Positions 38,590-50,424 of a stretch of 64,000 nt of DNA are shown in pieces. Within the stretch, counting starts at the first letter, position 1, and the number at the start of each line of letters is the position of its first letter. The translations under genes and the position numbers were made by a program. Below the pieces are notes generated by a model. That model was not told the DNA's origin. It searched no databases and worked only from the letters and a program-made list of their open reading frames with translations. The stretch comes from Eucommia ulmoides (lineage: Eukaryota > Streptophyta > Magnoliopsida > Garryales > Eucommiaceae): contig CM028330.1 of NCBI GenBank assembly GCA_016647705.1, positions 29,344,649 to 29,408,648 on the forward strand, read 5' to 3'.

Positions 38590-41141
38590 TGTCACACCCC
38601 ACCTCGGGCACCCGTCACCCATGGCCAGGGGTGACGTTACCTGACTCATCCACGAATATTTATCCATCCATATATACCTATATATTCGTGCTACTGTAAA
38701 TTTTTTTCCCAAATATATATATATATATACCCATTTTAAAATTTGGGAATATATCGGTCCCAAATATTCACAACAAAAACACAAAAATACCTGAACCTTC
38801 CACGGTTCACATTCGACCGGCTCACCTCCAAAACGACACTACCTCCGGACTCTACCTAGTGCCAATAGTGGACCAACTCTTAGCCGTAGTACTTGAAACC
38901 AAATGTTTTTTTATCGGTGTATTATCTTTATAATAAAAAAAAATTAAATGGATCAAGTACAATTGTTAAATATCACATTTCAAAATACAATATTTTATAC
39001 TCACATACCAGGTTGAGAATCAAGTTCCACCGCCACCAATATAATGATACCAATATGTTTAAAATAAGCAGAAGTATTAAACACCAGGTTTCAAAATAAA
39101 ATAATATAACTGCATACTATGTTAAAAATCTAGTTCCATTACCACCAATGAAATGGAGTAATATAATTAACACCCAACTCAAATATTTTAAATCAACCAC
39201 TCCAAACATTTTAAACCAGACAATTCAAATATTTTAAATCAACCAATTCAAATATTTTAAATCCACCAATCCAAATATTTTAAACGTATAATAAAGTACA
39301 CCATACCTCCTCTCCGACTAGCCATATGATCGTTTTTACCTCACGATCGGGAGTTGCAACAGTATTGTACCACCCGCAGGATTTGCACTCCTGACGGGTC
39401 AAACCACCTTGCAGGACTTGCCTAGTAGGTAATCCACATCTCGTAGGTCATATCCTCCTGACGAGAAGAAAGTCCATATCTCATAGGTCATACCCGCCTA
39501 ACGAGAAAAAAATCCACATCCCGTAGGTCATACTCGCCTAACGAGAAGAAAATCCACATCTCATAGGTCATACTCATCTAACGAGAAGAAAATTCACATC
39601 TCGTAGGTCATACTCGCCTAACGAGAAGAAAACTATGACATAGTTGGACAAAAATCATCTTTAAAACCCATTTGATCCAAAAATTATTTTTCACCTTTAA
39701 AATCGAAACCAACTTGATCCATATAAGTTGCAAAAGTAAACACATTTTCCACAATTTATACGAAAATAAGATTTGCAAATTTATATAGAAGATAATACAC
39801 TCACCTCGCTACGAAAATACTGTCGTCAACCACTACCGGGACGCTGACGCCTATGAACCTAATAGTGACAGGCCTAAATTAACATTTTATTTAAAACAAC
39901 CCTAATATGCAATGCAGGCCCTAAATTTCATAATTCCCCATTCCCCAAATTTCATTATGAAAAATTATTATTTCATTCGTTCCGCTACGTTAATATTTAC
40001 TATACAAAATTATTAAGATTAACGGTTACAAAAATTATTATCACGATTACGAAAATTTTAATACTAATAATTTAATTTAACGAAAATAATAATCAATTAA
40101 ATTTTTACCTGTTCCGGATTCGCAAGCCGGTTGAGAGGTTGATTTTATTTGATTTTTTTTTCTCTGTTTTTCTGTTCTGCAGACCGCCCTCTCTCACCAC
40201 CATCACCTGTACACCGCCGGCATCCTCATCGATCAGAACAAATACACACACATCGAGACCCACATACATACAATCGCGCAGTGAATAACACCACACCAAC
40301 CACTCACCCCCCCACCTCCGGCGACCAACGATCTGCTCCCACATACCCACACGATACACACACACATTCCGGTAATGAATACATACACACACAACAACAC
40401 CAGACTGATCAGCAACACACACACACACACACTCGTCGGCGACCCACCGCCAAACTGCACCACACCCACGCCGAACTGATCAGCACTGCTTACCACCGAA
40501 ACACACACTCATACCGGACAACAAACACCCACAACGACAGACCAACGACAAACAAAGCACACCACCTATACCGCCGATCATAAACACGCCTACAACGGAC
40601 GAACGATGATGATCCCACACCACCGGAACAACGAGCACACCGCCACACCCATTCACATTCACCGCCCCGTCTGCACGACCGGACTGCACACCCCACTGCC
40701 GACCGACCGAATGGACACCACCGCCGATCGACTTCACCTCACCGTCAGCACACATACACACACAATCACTGGACTGTGGTTACCGTTAATAACATACCGC
40801 CGACCCATTTTCTTGTGTTCTGGGTTTTCTTCTTTTGAGGCCCGTGAAATGTGTGAATGGATGTACATATATATATACATGAATAGTAGGTGGATCATGA
40901 GATCATTCATCCATTTATTTATTATTATTATTATTTTATTTGTCTTAAATTACATAAATTCCCCCTAAATTTTCTTAGGTTATGATTTAAGCCCAACTCA
41001 AAAATTTAATATTCTTAAAATTATAAATTTATCCCTAAAATTTTTAAAATAAATATTATTTAACATAATTGACCCCGTTATTTTTTAAATGTTCTAAAAT
41101 GCAGTTAAGGATTATGCACGCGTACAAATTAGGGTCTTACA
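38590..41141 (-). repeat. 5' LTR of the Tekay-like element
   Basis: Plus-strand ends are TGTCACACCCC and GGTCTTACA, 2552 bp. It contains 23-bp AT-rich repeats (about 39177-39285), five 40-bp repeats (39435-39634) and a C/A-rich zone (40180-40800). Confidence 0.85.
39435..39634. repeat. Five 40-bp tandem repeats in the 5' LTR
   Basis: The partner array of 32835-33034. Unit order is the same with scattered base differences. Confidence 0.9.
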
Positions 41142-42175
41142 TCCTAGACGCCGACGAACAACCAAATCGATCTACCGATGATTCCATTCGGGTGCGATTT
41201 AGATCTAAGATCGATGGTTTCGATTTAGATCAGATCGGTGGTATAATTTAGGTCAAATCCAAAGTCGATTATTGCGATTCAGATCAGAGACCAATGGTTG
41301 GTGCAGTTCAGGTTAGATCTGAGTTGCAGTTCAAGTCAGATCTGAGGTGCGCTTTAGGCCGGACCACATCCATTTCTAGTTTGTCGATTGTTTATTCATT
41401 GATTGTATTTCGATTTTGTTTTTTATTGAAATCTTCAATTGAAATAGTCGATTTACTACGATTACCTGGTTTTTGTTCATCGATTGGTATTTTGATTAAA
41501 TGATTGTTTTTCATCGTCGTCCCCTTAGGGTCGACGACTATCTTCGTTGCTTCGTCTTCTTCCTCTTCATCGATTATCGACGACTGATTCGCCATAACGT
41601 ATATCCATTAGCTTCATCATTTGATTTGCAGTTTCGATTCAAAGATCTATCTACATCTGATCATTGGACTTCGATTATTGAATTATTGTTAAGGCCGACA
41701 ACAATCGTAGAACTCGCTAATGGTCCATGGTTGTCATGATACGGGCAACCATGTCTTTTTGCTACGTTTTTTATAGATGGCGCCAACTAATGTTGCCAAA
41801 AATTACCCAGTACGTGTTTTAGGGCCTCACGTGTTGGAAACCTCCGCAACTTGCGACCCGACCTGCAAAACCAGTTAGTTCTATAGGGGGGGACACCAGA
41901 GTAGTGTCAATTAAAGAACTTCCAGCGTGAGAATAAATTCAAATTGTTCTGAAGAGAGAATAAACGCTTAACAGCATATTGAGTGTAATATTAAGAGAGA
42001 TGTCATTGTAAAAAGTGATACCTCTTCCTTATTTATAGACTTGTCACCTCCCAACCATTACACCTTTTTGGGCTCTCCATTATGTCGTTATTAATGGGGA
42101 GTTACACCCCAATTAATGTGACTATTTAGTGGGGGAGATACACCTTTCCCTCCGGGCATGGTGGGGGTAAGAGAT
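41142..42175 (-). mobile_element. Tat-like Gypsy scrap: LTR and primer site
   Basis: On the minus strand, an LTR-like segment ends ...TTTTTGGCAACA at 41791. It is followed, after a few bases, by TTGGCGCCATCTAT (41775-41788), close to the TTGGCGCCGTCTGTGGGGA primer site of Tat-type Gypsy elements. A leader-like region (41142-41770) follows, and the piece ends abruptly at the Tekay LTR. The outer LTR edge near 42175 is uncertain. Broken fossil. Confidence 0.45.
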
Positions 42176-42508
42176 GTTATTTGTTAAATTTTTTTTAAAA
42201 AAAATAAATAAATAAAAAAAAAAACGTCGTATGGGTGTCAGTGGTAATTGTCCATTTTCCTACCATCGTAAATCCCTTGAGATAAAAAAAATCGAGGCCT
42301 GAGGAGATAATTTTTTAGTGCAAATAAAATCGTTTTTCTCAATCCATCGGACTATGTAGGACATCTTCACTGCTTATCAGCTATGTCGATTATTCGTCTA
42401 TTTCTGATGTATCGCCGGCGGTGACCACTCCAGCGCACTGCAGAAAACTACCTAATATTGTACTATTCACATACACACAATTCTTCTCTATCTGCGTTGT
42501 AATCAATC
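42176..42508 (+). promoter_or_regulatory. 5' flank and UTR of the 42.5 kb gene
   Basis: AT-rich sequence with an A/T tract near 42187-42222, then a GC-richer leader with CA and TC words just before the ATG at 42509. No defined promoter element was identified. Confidence 0.35.
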
Positions 42509-45500
42509 ATGAGGTTTTTGAGAAGGATCGCGGGGTTTCTAGGGTTTGTGAAGGATGAACCACATGAAGTAAAAGAGGAAGAGGAAGAAGACGATACCGG
42601 TGTGAATAGTGTTCCGACCCATCTTCCTCGGAAAGGCTTTAGTGTTCCCGTTCAAGTTGCCGTCGAAAGATCTCCAGTGGGCCCAGGTCTAGTTGCCTGT
42701 AATGCTGGTGACGGAGGTGTTCAGGTAATTGTATGCAAATATTTTGTCGTTTATTTGTGTTTTGTTTGTTAGGCAATTTGTCATTCTTATTTTATTTTGT
42801 TTATTTGTTTGTTTTGGTGTTATAATTTTTCTTCAAGAGTACCCTCTAAAGTGCGTTTTGCTAGTAGTAGGAAATACAATATAGCTGAAACCCCGAAAGA
42901 ATGGACTACAATGCTGACCGTTATTTCACTTGGATCAAGTTTTTACCTGTAAATTTTGATGCCTCTATGCTGTGCATAGAAGTTTTTTTCGCCTGTTACT
43001 GGTTTTATGCATCTAGCTGCTTAAAGGGTCTTCATGTGTTTGATGATTTTAAATGGGTCTATGCGTACGCTTGACTTTGGGATCAATTCCTTATTTTATT
43101 CCCTGTGGTGGCTATCATTTTGACTTCAGGTTTGATGTAATTTTTAGGTTTTATTCTATAGAAGTCAATGAGTGAAAGAGTTTTTTAAGTAATTACATGG
43201 TGAATGTGGTTTCACAACTTCTAGGACCATCGCCTGGTTTTTCATGACAGTTGTAACCTACGGAAGATTCATATTTCTCACTGAAGATTGTTGGTGGACA
43301 AGTACCAGATTGGTTGGGTTTTACAAATTTTGTTCGGGTGAGAGCATAAAGCGACTAGATGCAGCGTCAAATTGAGATTCCTTTGCTATTGTCTTCGCTC
43401 TTTTTGCTTTTTTGGTTGAGGTGGCAGGCCGTCATGGTGACTGGAGATGAGACGGAGAGTAGGACACACCAAGGCAAAGCAAAACCTATGAATGGTAAGT
43501 GTGATATTAAAGTTGGCTGAAGGCAAAGCAGAACCTATGAATGATAAGTGTGATATTAAGGTAGGCTGAATTTGATTGGATGCCTGAATTGCCGTACTTA
43601 AACTATGTTGCGAGCTCTCATCTTGTCCATTTTCTATCATATCTGGTGGGGAAGTAAAGCTATGTATCTTTACCTTGGCATCTTCCATTTACAATTGTCT
43701 CTAATAGTGATTTGCACTTGGTATAAGACCTATAGCTGACGAAGGATCATCTTTCCTTCTAAAGGTATGATCAAAGAACGAAATGTTCCTTTCCCTTAGT
43801 AGGGTTTATTGCGTTCATGTATTAGCTTTCTTGCATTTCCCCTATAAGAAAAACATTTCATTAGTGCTCTTCTGTTGAACTATGATTTTGGGATTATCCA
43901 CTGCAACCATTTCTTATACACTAAGAATAATTTTTATTACTAGGACTTAGACATAGTGAAAATGTGAATTGTAGGGCCACATTGGGCCCCCTGTTTTTTT
44001 TTTTTTTTTTTCCTTTCCTTATTTTTCAAAAGCATTGCTTTGTCAAAATAACAATGTGAATGAAAACCAAAGCATTAAAGAGCTGCTGATGTTGCTATTG
44101 GTTGGTAACAAATATATATTAGTGCTTTGCATGTTGACTTCTGGCTTTTAGAAGTTTCTTAACTTTCTAACTTGTCATTAGCCAACCCTCCTTACGGTGT
44201 ATTCTAATAAATTTTAAATTGTTTAGTGAAACATGTTGTCTTCTGTAAAGCAGTATTATTGATTTGATGGCATTCAGTTTACAAGGAATGCGAATTTATG
44301 GTTGTAAAGGTGGGACATTGAAAGTGATGTAGTTGGAGAGAAAATTGCTTAGAAGTGGGTTACTATTGAACTTCGTTGGTTGGAATCTTAAATTACAAAC
44401 ATAAGCTGCGTTGGTATACGGGATTCAAGATGGGATTGGAATGGCCATGGGAATGGTCATTTCATTCCCATATTTAGTACATGGAATTAAATCTCATTCC
44501 CATTACCAAAGATTTCTTAGAACAACAACAACAACTAAATCTTTGTCTCACTTAAGTAGAGTCGGCTACATGAATCCGTTTAGGCCATAATGAACGATGA
44601 AGAGCCACTCCCTCAATCAGGTTCAATATCATCAAATCAATTCTAATAGTCTCGTCTCAAGTCTTTTTAGGTAGGCCTCTCCCTCTAGTAATCCCCCGCA
44701 CTTGAACTAGATTGCATTTTTTCACTGGTGCTTCTATGGGTCTTATATGCACATGTCCAAACCACCGTAAACAATTTTCTTTCATCTTCTCTTCGATGGG
44801 TGTTATTTCGAAATTCTCTCTAATAATTTCACTCTTACTTTTATCTATTCTCGTCTTTCCACTCATCCACCATAGTATCCTCATTTATGTCACACGAATT
44901 TTCTAGACATATTCTGTTTTTACTGTCCAATATTCTGAATCATATAGAAGCGTTGGCCTTATTGCAGTTTTGTAGAATTTTTCTTTTAGTTTTAATGGTA
45001 TCCTACGATCCCATATTCTCTAACTACACTTCTTCACTTCAACCATCTTGCCTTTACTCTATGAGTAATATTCTCCTCGATTTCTTCATTGCTCTGAATC
45101 ATTGAACCTAAATATTTAAAATGATCATTTTTGGAACCTCCTTATCTCTAAATATTTGTATTGGAGTGAAATTTAATTAAATTAATTATTATATCGTTTG
45201 AAAATTTATTTAAATTACTATTTTATCTTTTGATGCCGTTCCAATACCACATGTAATCCCTTTTGTCACCAAATATAGGAATGGTAATGACCATTCAATT
45301 CCATTAACATACTAATTTCAATCTTATTTTCATTCCATTTCATTTCATTCCAGCGTACCAAACGCAACGTTATATGTTTAGGCATTGAATTGAAGGCCAA
45401 AAGAAGGGTATATGGTTTGGTGGATTGGGTAGAGGTTAGAGATGCTAGAACAACTAAGTGTAACTCACCCTTGAAAGTTGAAAACATCCATTTGCACGAG

Positions 45501-48500
45501 GAGGCCTAGGAGCTTATATGGATGTATCTAAGACTCTTAGTCGATAAGGGACATTAGGCAACAGGCACAAAAGAATCACACTCCAAGGCTCATGCCCGCA
45601 ACAACTCATCATCCCTACTTGGATGACATTGTGGGTTCGGCGTTCAGTAGGGTTCCTCCCTAGGATTTGGTTGGCCTTCTAGTTATCAGATATTATAACA
45701 CAATTTCACTAAGAATATGTACATAGTTGGATAAGAGTATGACACCAATGAAATCAGAGGGGAAGGAACATATGCTGGCAGTGTGAGTGGTGTAAGCTTT
45801 GCAGTCCAAAATGTCTGTTCCACAGGAGATTTGTGGCATTTTTTGTTTGATTGGAAGAAAGGCATTGGAGTTGGTTTGCACTTCAATGGCAAGAAAGTGC
45901 AGGATCGTAGGACCTAAATTTTCCTGAAAGTAAAGTAGCAACTTGTTTACTGGATTGAATATGATGGGATAGAGGCTTGTTGCGAGTAGAGGTTTATTAA
46001 AGAAACATTGGACTGTTGGGCTGGTGCTGAATCCTTGAGTGGGTAGGAAACTGGACTGCAATTAAGCTTTTTGAGCTTGTTTGAGGCCACAAATGGATTG
46101 TCCCAGGGCTTGAATTATTGGGATGAGTAGAATGCTCAATAAGATAAGACAGAAGGCTTATGTGCAGTCTAGACCATGTTCCAGGTGGAGACAGTTGCTA
46201 CTAATCTAGCCTTTTAGAATGCAACTGAACCATCTGCTTACCTTTATTATGAGTTTTTTTATAATGAAAAAGTCTGTTTGGAGCCGATGCAGTGCCTGTT
46301 AGAAGGAGGAACCAAAATCTCCGTCCTTGATTGCATAGAGGACTTCAAGATTCCTTATTGTGTCTTGCATCTTTTTAAATATCTTATTACCCAACTTCTT
46401 TAAAAAAAATAATAATAAATAAATAAATAAATTGGTGCACATGGCTTCTTGACTATGAGGATTACACAAGTTCATTGCGATTTGACGTTTAGCATGTTAA
46501 GCCGCCAAAGATCGCTGATTAGTAGAATGGGATAAGCACTTGGTATTAGATCAAGTGATACCAAGTTTGGATAGGAAGCATGGGATGGTTGGGAAGGAGA
46601 TGAAGGAGTGAGGATGGAACAGTTTGTGATGGAGAAGGGCCTAATATTGGGGGGAGAGAGAGAGAGAGGCGGGGGGGGAGGGGGGGAGGCTGGACATGGG
46701 TTCTTGATGATGTGGGTGGTTAGAGCAGATACCGAGGGGGATGGTTAGAGCTCAGAAGAAAGATAGGAAGAAGAGAAAATGTTGAATAAAATGAGGAAAT
46801 TGAGAATTTGCAGGCGCAAAACCGACTTTAAAAGGAAATATGTGCTAAAACATTTGTACATGCCCAGATATGCAGAGCTTCCTGAAAATGACGCACTTTC
46901 AGAAGACCTGAAGTGAATAAGGCCTTAACCAAGGAAACAATGGTTTCGGTGTTGAAATGAGCAAATAATGGTGCAAGGCACTGACATGGGAACTTGGTGA
47001 AGAAGCTCTTTGGGAAGCTTATCAATGAGGTAATTAGCTGTGAGAAGAGCTTCAACAGAAAGGTAGCATGGAGATTGATTTGGCAAAAGGAAAGATTGAC
47101 TTGGCTAAAGTGGCTTCTATTAGTAGTGTATTTTCTCTTTACAATCTGTTCTGAACAGGGGTGTGGATGAATGGTTTTGATGATTGTTATACCATGATTG
47201 CAAATATTGAGCAAAATGAGAGTTGATGTATTTTGCCTCATTATCATTTCCGAAGAATTTTCCGACTTGCATTGAGTAGCAGTCAAAGATGGAAGTTGTA
47301 GATACTTGTCATATGATTCTCTGTTGTATGTTAAGGGGAATAACCTACAAAATTGGCTGAATTCATGTGTGAAAACGAAAGTCTCTTTGAATCCTTTTAA
47401 AGAAATAATTGGGGAAGAACCCAAAAATCAGAGGGAACCAATTTGAAGGGCTGTTGTACTTTAGCTACGGAAGAAGAGAAGGATAACTAATGAGATTTAG
47501 TCAGGAGTCTTAATTTATACAATAAGGTCCTTCAATTTGAGACATTGTATCAAATTGGTCATTTATATTCAACTTTACCTACTTCTTTCTCATCATTTTG
47601 ATTTTACCCATCACTTTGCCCCACCTCCACCATCACTTCCAAGCCCACGGATCAACTCCATGGATGTAGCCCAAACACAAAAATTTTGTATCTCATGTTT
47701 GGTTTGATCTTTGTGTTTTATTTTAATTTCTTGTTTATTTCGTCTTACTGATTTAAGATTTTAGTTGTTCCCAACAGGTTGGTGGTGTTTTGGGTGCTAT
47801 TATGTTTAGTGGTTCATTGAATAGTGAGGGTGGGCCGGTGGAAGGTGTGTTTCAATTGGGTGGAGAGAGAAAGGGATAGGAGGTAGAATAAGAAAAAATA
47901 ATCAGTTTGAAAAAATATCTAAATATAGGGACTTAATTGGAATAAAATAGATCTTAAGGGACCATTTTACTCCCTCTCTCTCTTTGATGACCAATAGATT
48001 TTTTTACCAATTAAGAAATGAGCTGAGGAGAAGGGATCTTGGTACAAGTGGAAGTCACAAATCACTTGAATCTGATGTTTTGCATCTTGTATGGTGAAGG
48101 GAAAATAGTAATGAACTAGGGCTTTTGTGCTAGGCTAAATCACTTCCATATCGCATAATTTTCTTCTTTGAACACCCATCACATGGTGAAGAGGAGAGAA
48201 AGGTAAAGAGTAGAAAAACGTCTCCACCATAAAATAGAAAAAAAGTAATCCCCTCGCCGTGAGCTTAACTCATGATTCAGAAGTTTAAACAGTCCAATCT
48301 CGCTCTATATATAATTACACACACACACACACACACACATATTACTCCATTATTTTAAAAAATAAAAATCTGGTATCCTATGATGTACTCTTTTATTGGG
48401 TTAATTGCTTTTTAGTCCCTTGTACTTTAGTCTTGTTTCATTTTGTCTTCTCTACTTTAAAAATCTACACTTTATCTCCTTCTATTTATAATAGATTGGA

Positions 48501-49204
48501 AATTTAACTTTTTTCTTTGTTTAAACCTAACAGAATATGCTAAAAAACATTGGATAAAATTAAAATTTCCATCTAAATTTTACATGAAAGGGACAAAATT
48601 ACCCTTTATTTTAATTTTTATTTTATTCTGTCACTACTAAAAAAAGAAAACAGAATTAGAAGTAGAGGGAAAATGGTAATTTTTCTCATTTCTTGACTTT
48701 GATATTAAATTTACATTTAATAATAAAGCAATTAAGTCATTGTATGTTTTATCGAATAAAATGTGAGTTTCTCCTTTTATTCAAGAGTGAAAACCGATGA
48801 TGTGTAGGTTATGGTTTCTAAAGTGGAGGGGTTAAATTGAAAAAGACCGAAGTGCGATGGTGTAAAGGCCATTTGCTCTCTTTTATTTCATCTTAAAAGC
48901 AGTTTGCCTTTTTATTACAGCCTGTAATATTGTAAAATTATTCTGATTTTTGTGCATTTAGGGTTTGAGATGGTATGCAAAATGTCTCAGAATGGACGAA
49001 GATGGAGATGTTGCCGATGAGTTTCTTCAAGAAGTGCCACATGTGTCTTCTTTGCAAATGGAGAATCATCATGATAATAGAGGATTACCCAAGTTTGAAG
49101 TGAAGTACAGCACTAGGCCGGCTAAGGTGAGAAACCAGGCACTATCAGCAGATGGTAAATTACAACATATTGTTGAATATCAAGGTAGGCTTCAGTTTGC
49201 ATGA
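42509..49204 (+). CDS. Conserved plant protein of unknown function, two exons (152 aa)
   Basis: Exon 1 is 42509-42724 (72 codons, ends CAG before the donor GTAATT). Exon 2 is 48962-49204 (80 codons plus TGA, after the acceptor TTTAG). The junction falls between codons, and the intron is 6237 bp. The protein starts [18 protein letters not shown], a basic/hydrophobic N-terminus, then an acidic run (EEEEEDD). A conserved-looking core follows: [20 protein letters not shown] in exon 1, then [20 protein letters not shown] and [16 protein letters not shown] in exon 2, ending in [10 protein letters not shown] recall similar short uncharacterised proteins across land plants but know no function. There is no clear signal peptide or membrane span. 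The start is the first ATG of the frame. The gene is convergent with RPL21M, and its intron is loaded with transposons. Confidence 0.8.
42725..44403 (+). other. Intron 1 of the 42.5 kb gene, 5' part
   Basis: No exon or clear transposon was seen. A T-run lies near 43989-44010. A short duplicated segment (aggcaaagcaaaacctatgaat and a near copy) occurs at about 43470 and 43522. Confidence 0.5.
44405..45375. mobile_element. MITE-like TIR element interrupted by a LINE
   Basis: The left arm (gctgcgttggtatacggg, then ggaatgg repeats) and the right arm (reverse complement gttgcgtttggtacgctgg, ggaatg repeats) form imperfect inverted ends. Each half is about 110-200 bp of GGAATG/CATTCC-rich sequence. 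The halves are separated by an RTE LINE fragment. The superfamily is uncertain. Confidence 0.5.
44521..45165 (-). mobile_element. RTE-type LINE, 3' fragment
   Basis: The 3' tail is a (TTG)n run (plus-strand aacaacaacaacaac at 44521-44535). Upstream of it is the cactaagtggggtcggctac-like 3' UTR block common in plant RTE elements. The coding end follows, with RMLxWMSGKTR-like, [20 protein letters not shown] and RGRGLPKKT at 44884-44657. Further upstream, to about 45165, are RT C-terminal pieces like [16 protein letters not shown]. It is 5'-truncated with scattered inactivating changes, as usual for LINE copies. Confidence 0.8.
45490..47470 (-). mobile_element. Decayed Copia pol in intron 1
   Basis: On the minus strand, an integrase-like block ([20 protein letters not shown]..., about 47424-46830) precedes an RT C-terminal block ([12 protein letters not shown]...[10 protein letters not shown], about 45950-45730). 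Order and motifs match Ty1/Copia pol. No LTRs were found. It is broken many times and old. Confidence 0.65.
47512..47990. mobile_element. Probable MITE in intron 1
   Basis: The left end ataaggtccttcaatttgag and the right end (reverse complement aaaatggtcccttaagatct) form imperfect inverted repeats of the ...GGTCCCTTaA type seen in many plant MITEs. Target duplication not settled. Confidence 0.4.
48317..48338 (+). repeat. (AC)11 microsatellite
   Basis: A perfect AC run. Confidence 0.95.
48397..48877. mobile_element. Mutator-type MITE with 9-bp target duplication
   Basis: CTCTTTTAT flanks the element at 48388-48396 and 48878-48886. The left end TGGGTTAATTGCTTTTTAG and the reverse complement of the right end (AGCAAATGGCCTTTACACC) share a diverged inverted repeat that extends through GTACTTTAGTC / GCACTTCGGTC. 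It is 481 bp with no coding capacity and ends 84 bp before exon 2. Confidence 0.65.
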
Positions 49205-49486
49205 AGATAAACAGAAGTGTTCGATGGAGAGTTGGGTTTGATTCGTGTGACTGGTAATAGTTGAGGCCTATCACGATTCTTTTTCAGTCTTATGTTAGCA
49301 TTTTGATATTGCTAAAGATTGCCTAGGAGCTCACAGTGGGAGTTTATATGTACGAACTATATGATTGTGTACTAATTTTCTGGAAATCTATGTATACGTG
49401 ACTTCTGATTGTCTAGAAAATAACAGTTTCCTCTGTTATGTGTAACCCTAAACCGATTGAAGATGAACTATTGAAGTTTGTGTGCG

Positions 49487-49523
<37 letters not shown>

Positions 49524-50424
49524 GAGATCCCTGGAATCACTTTTGTCACTTGAGACCAATTGACATTTTGGTTAATTTCATGTTTGATTTTGAGTATTCA
49601 AAGTTATCAATTTCTGTCAATTAAAACCAACTTAGAAAGTTTGATTAACCTCTCTCTCTCTCTCTCTTTTATTTTTTTATTTATTTTTATTTATTGAATA
49701 ATGGAATTTGATCATTTTTAGTGAATTTTGGCTATCCCTAGTTGATTTCTGGAAATGCTTAATCGAATTTGATTTAACAAATCAACAGCTTTTAGGTGGA
49801 TGCGTTATATGAAACAATCAAAGCATGTGGGAGTTCAAAAGATGAACTTCAAAGATGGAAATTGTGATTAAGCTTTTCATTTGCCTGTTGTTTAGTGGAT
49901 TGCTGTGTTTATCCAGTAGTCAACACTCTTAACAAGTTACCCAAAATGTTCACACCACACCGGTATCAAAGTTTTAGGCTTTGATTTGCTTGTAACCGAA
50001 ATACAAAAATTTAGAGTTTCTTCTACACTGTAACGCAAATTCAACAGAGCCGTCGACATTAAAACCCAATTTGTTTCCTGAAGATCATATGCTCTTAATA
50101 TTGAAATCGTTGTGTCGAAGGTCAAATTTTTAAAGCGAAGAAAATTATAATTCGCTTATATTCACTACTCTTGCTCTTTCAATTCAAAACTTGATAGCGA
50201 ATTATATGAAATCAACAAACTTACAATACAACATAGCTATCAAATGCAAAAAATGACTTGACTCGTGTCAATGCTCACTTTGGTGAAAACTAGGATGAGA
50301 ATTTTGGTTTCCAATGGCAACAACCGTAGAATCAAATTTTATGACGGCTCAAAAAAGATCCCTAAAAGAAATAGAAAATAGCTTAAAAAACAAATCGAGA
50401 AATGGTTGGGGGCATAATCTTCTC
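49205..50424. other. Convergent intergenic region between two genes
   Basis: It holds the 3' UTRs of the unknown-function gene (from 49205, plus) and of RPL21M (from 50424, minus). There is a (GA)15 run at 49490-49519 and a (CT)9 run at about 49650-49667. No further gene was seen. Confidence 0.6.
49490..49519 (+). repeat. (GA)15 microsatellite
   Basis: A perfect AG/GA run about 285 bp after the stop codon of the plus-strand gene. Confidence 0.95.

Larger units (their letters stand above)
32046..41141 (-). mobile_element. Tekay/Del-like chromovirus (Ty3/Gypsy), broken
   Basis: Minus-strand element with long LTRs at 38590-41141 (5') and about 32050-34579 (3', outer end shortened). The primer site is at about 38570-38588 (tggtatcaaagc) and the purine tract just inside the 3' LTR (aggatggaaggat). 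Internal parts in order: protease-like (37882-37535), reverse transcriptase with FIDDILIY (37296-36475), RNase H (about 36480-36100), integrase zinc finger (35955-35674), integrase core (about 35620-35250) and a chromodomain-like tail (EEATWE, about 34690-34650). Gag is missing. Several breaks. LTRs differ by several percent by eye, suggesting a few million years. Confidence 0.85.

Noticed and set aside
46828-47424. A 198-codon open frame on the minus strand as a possible host gene.
   Set aside because: Its sequence follows Copia integrase blocks in order, so it is part of a decayed retroelement.
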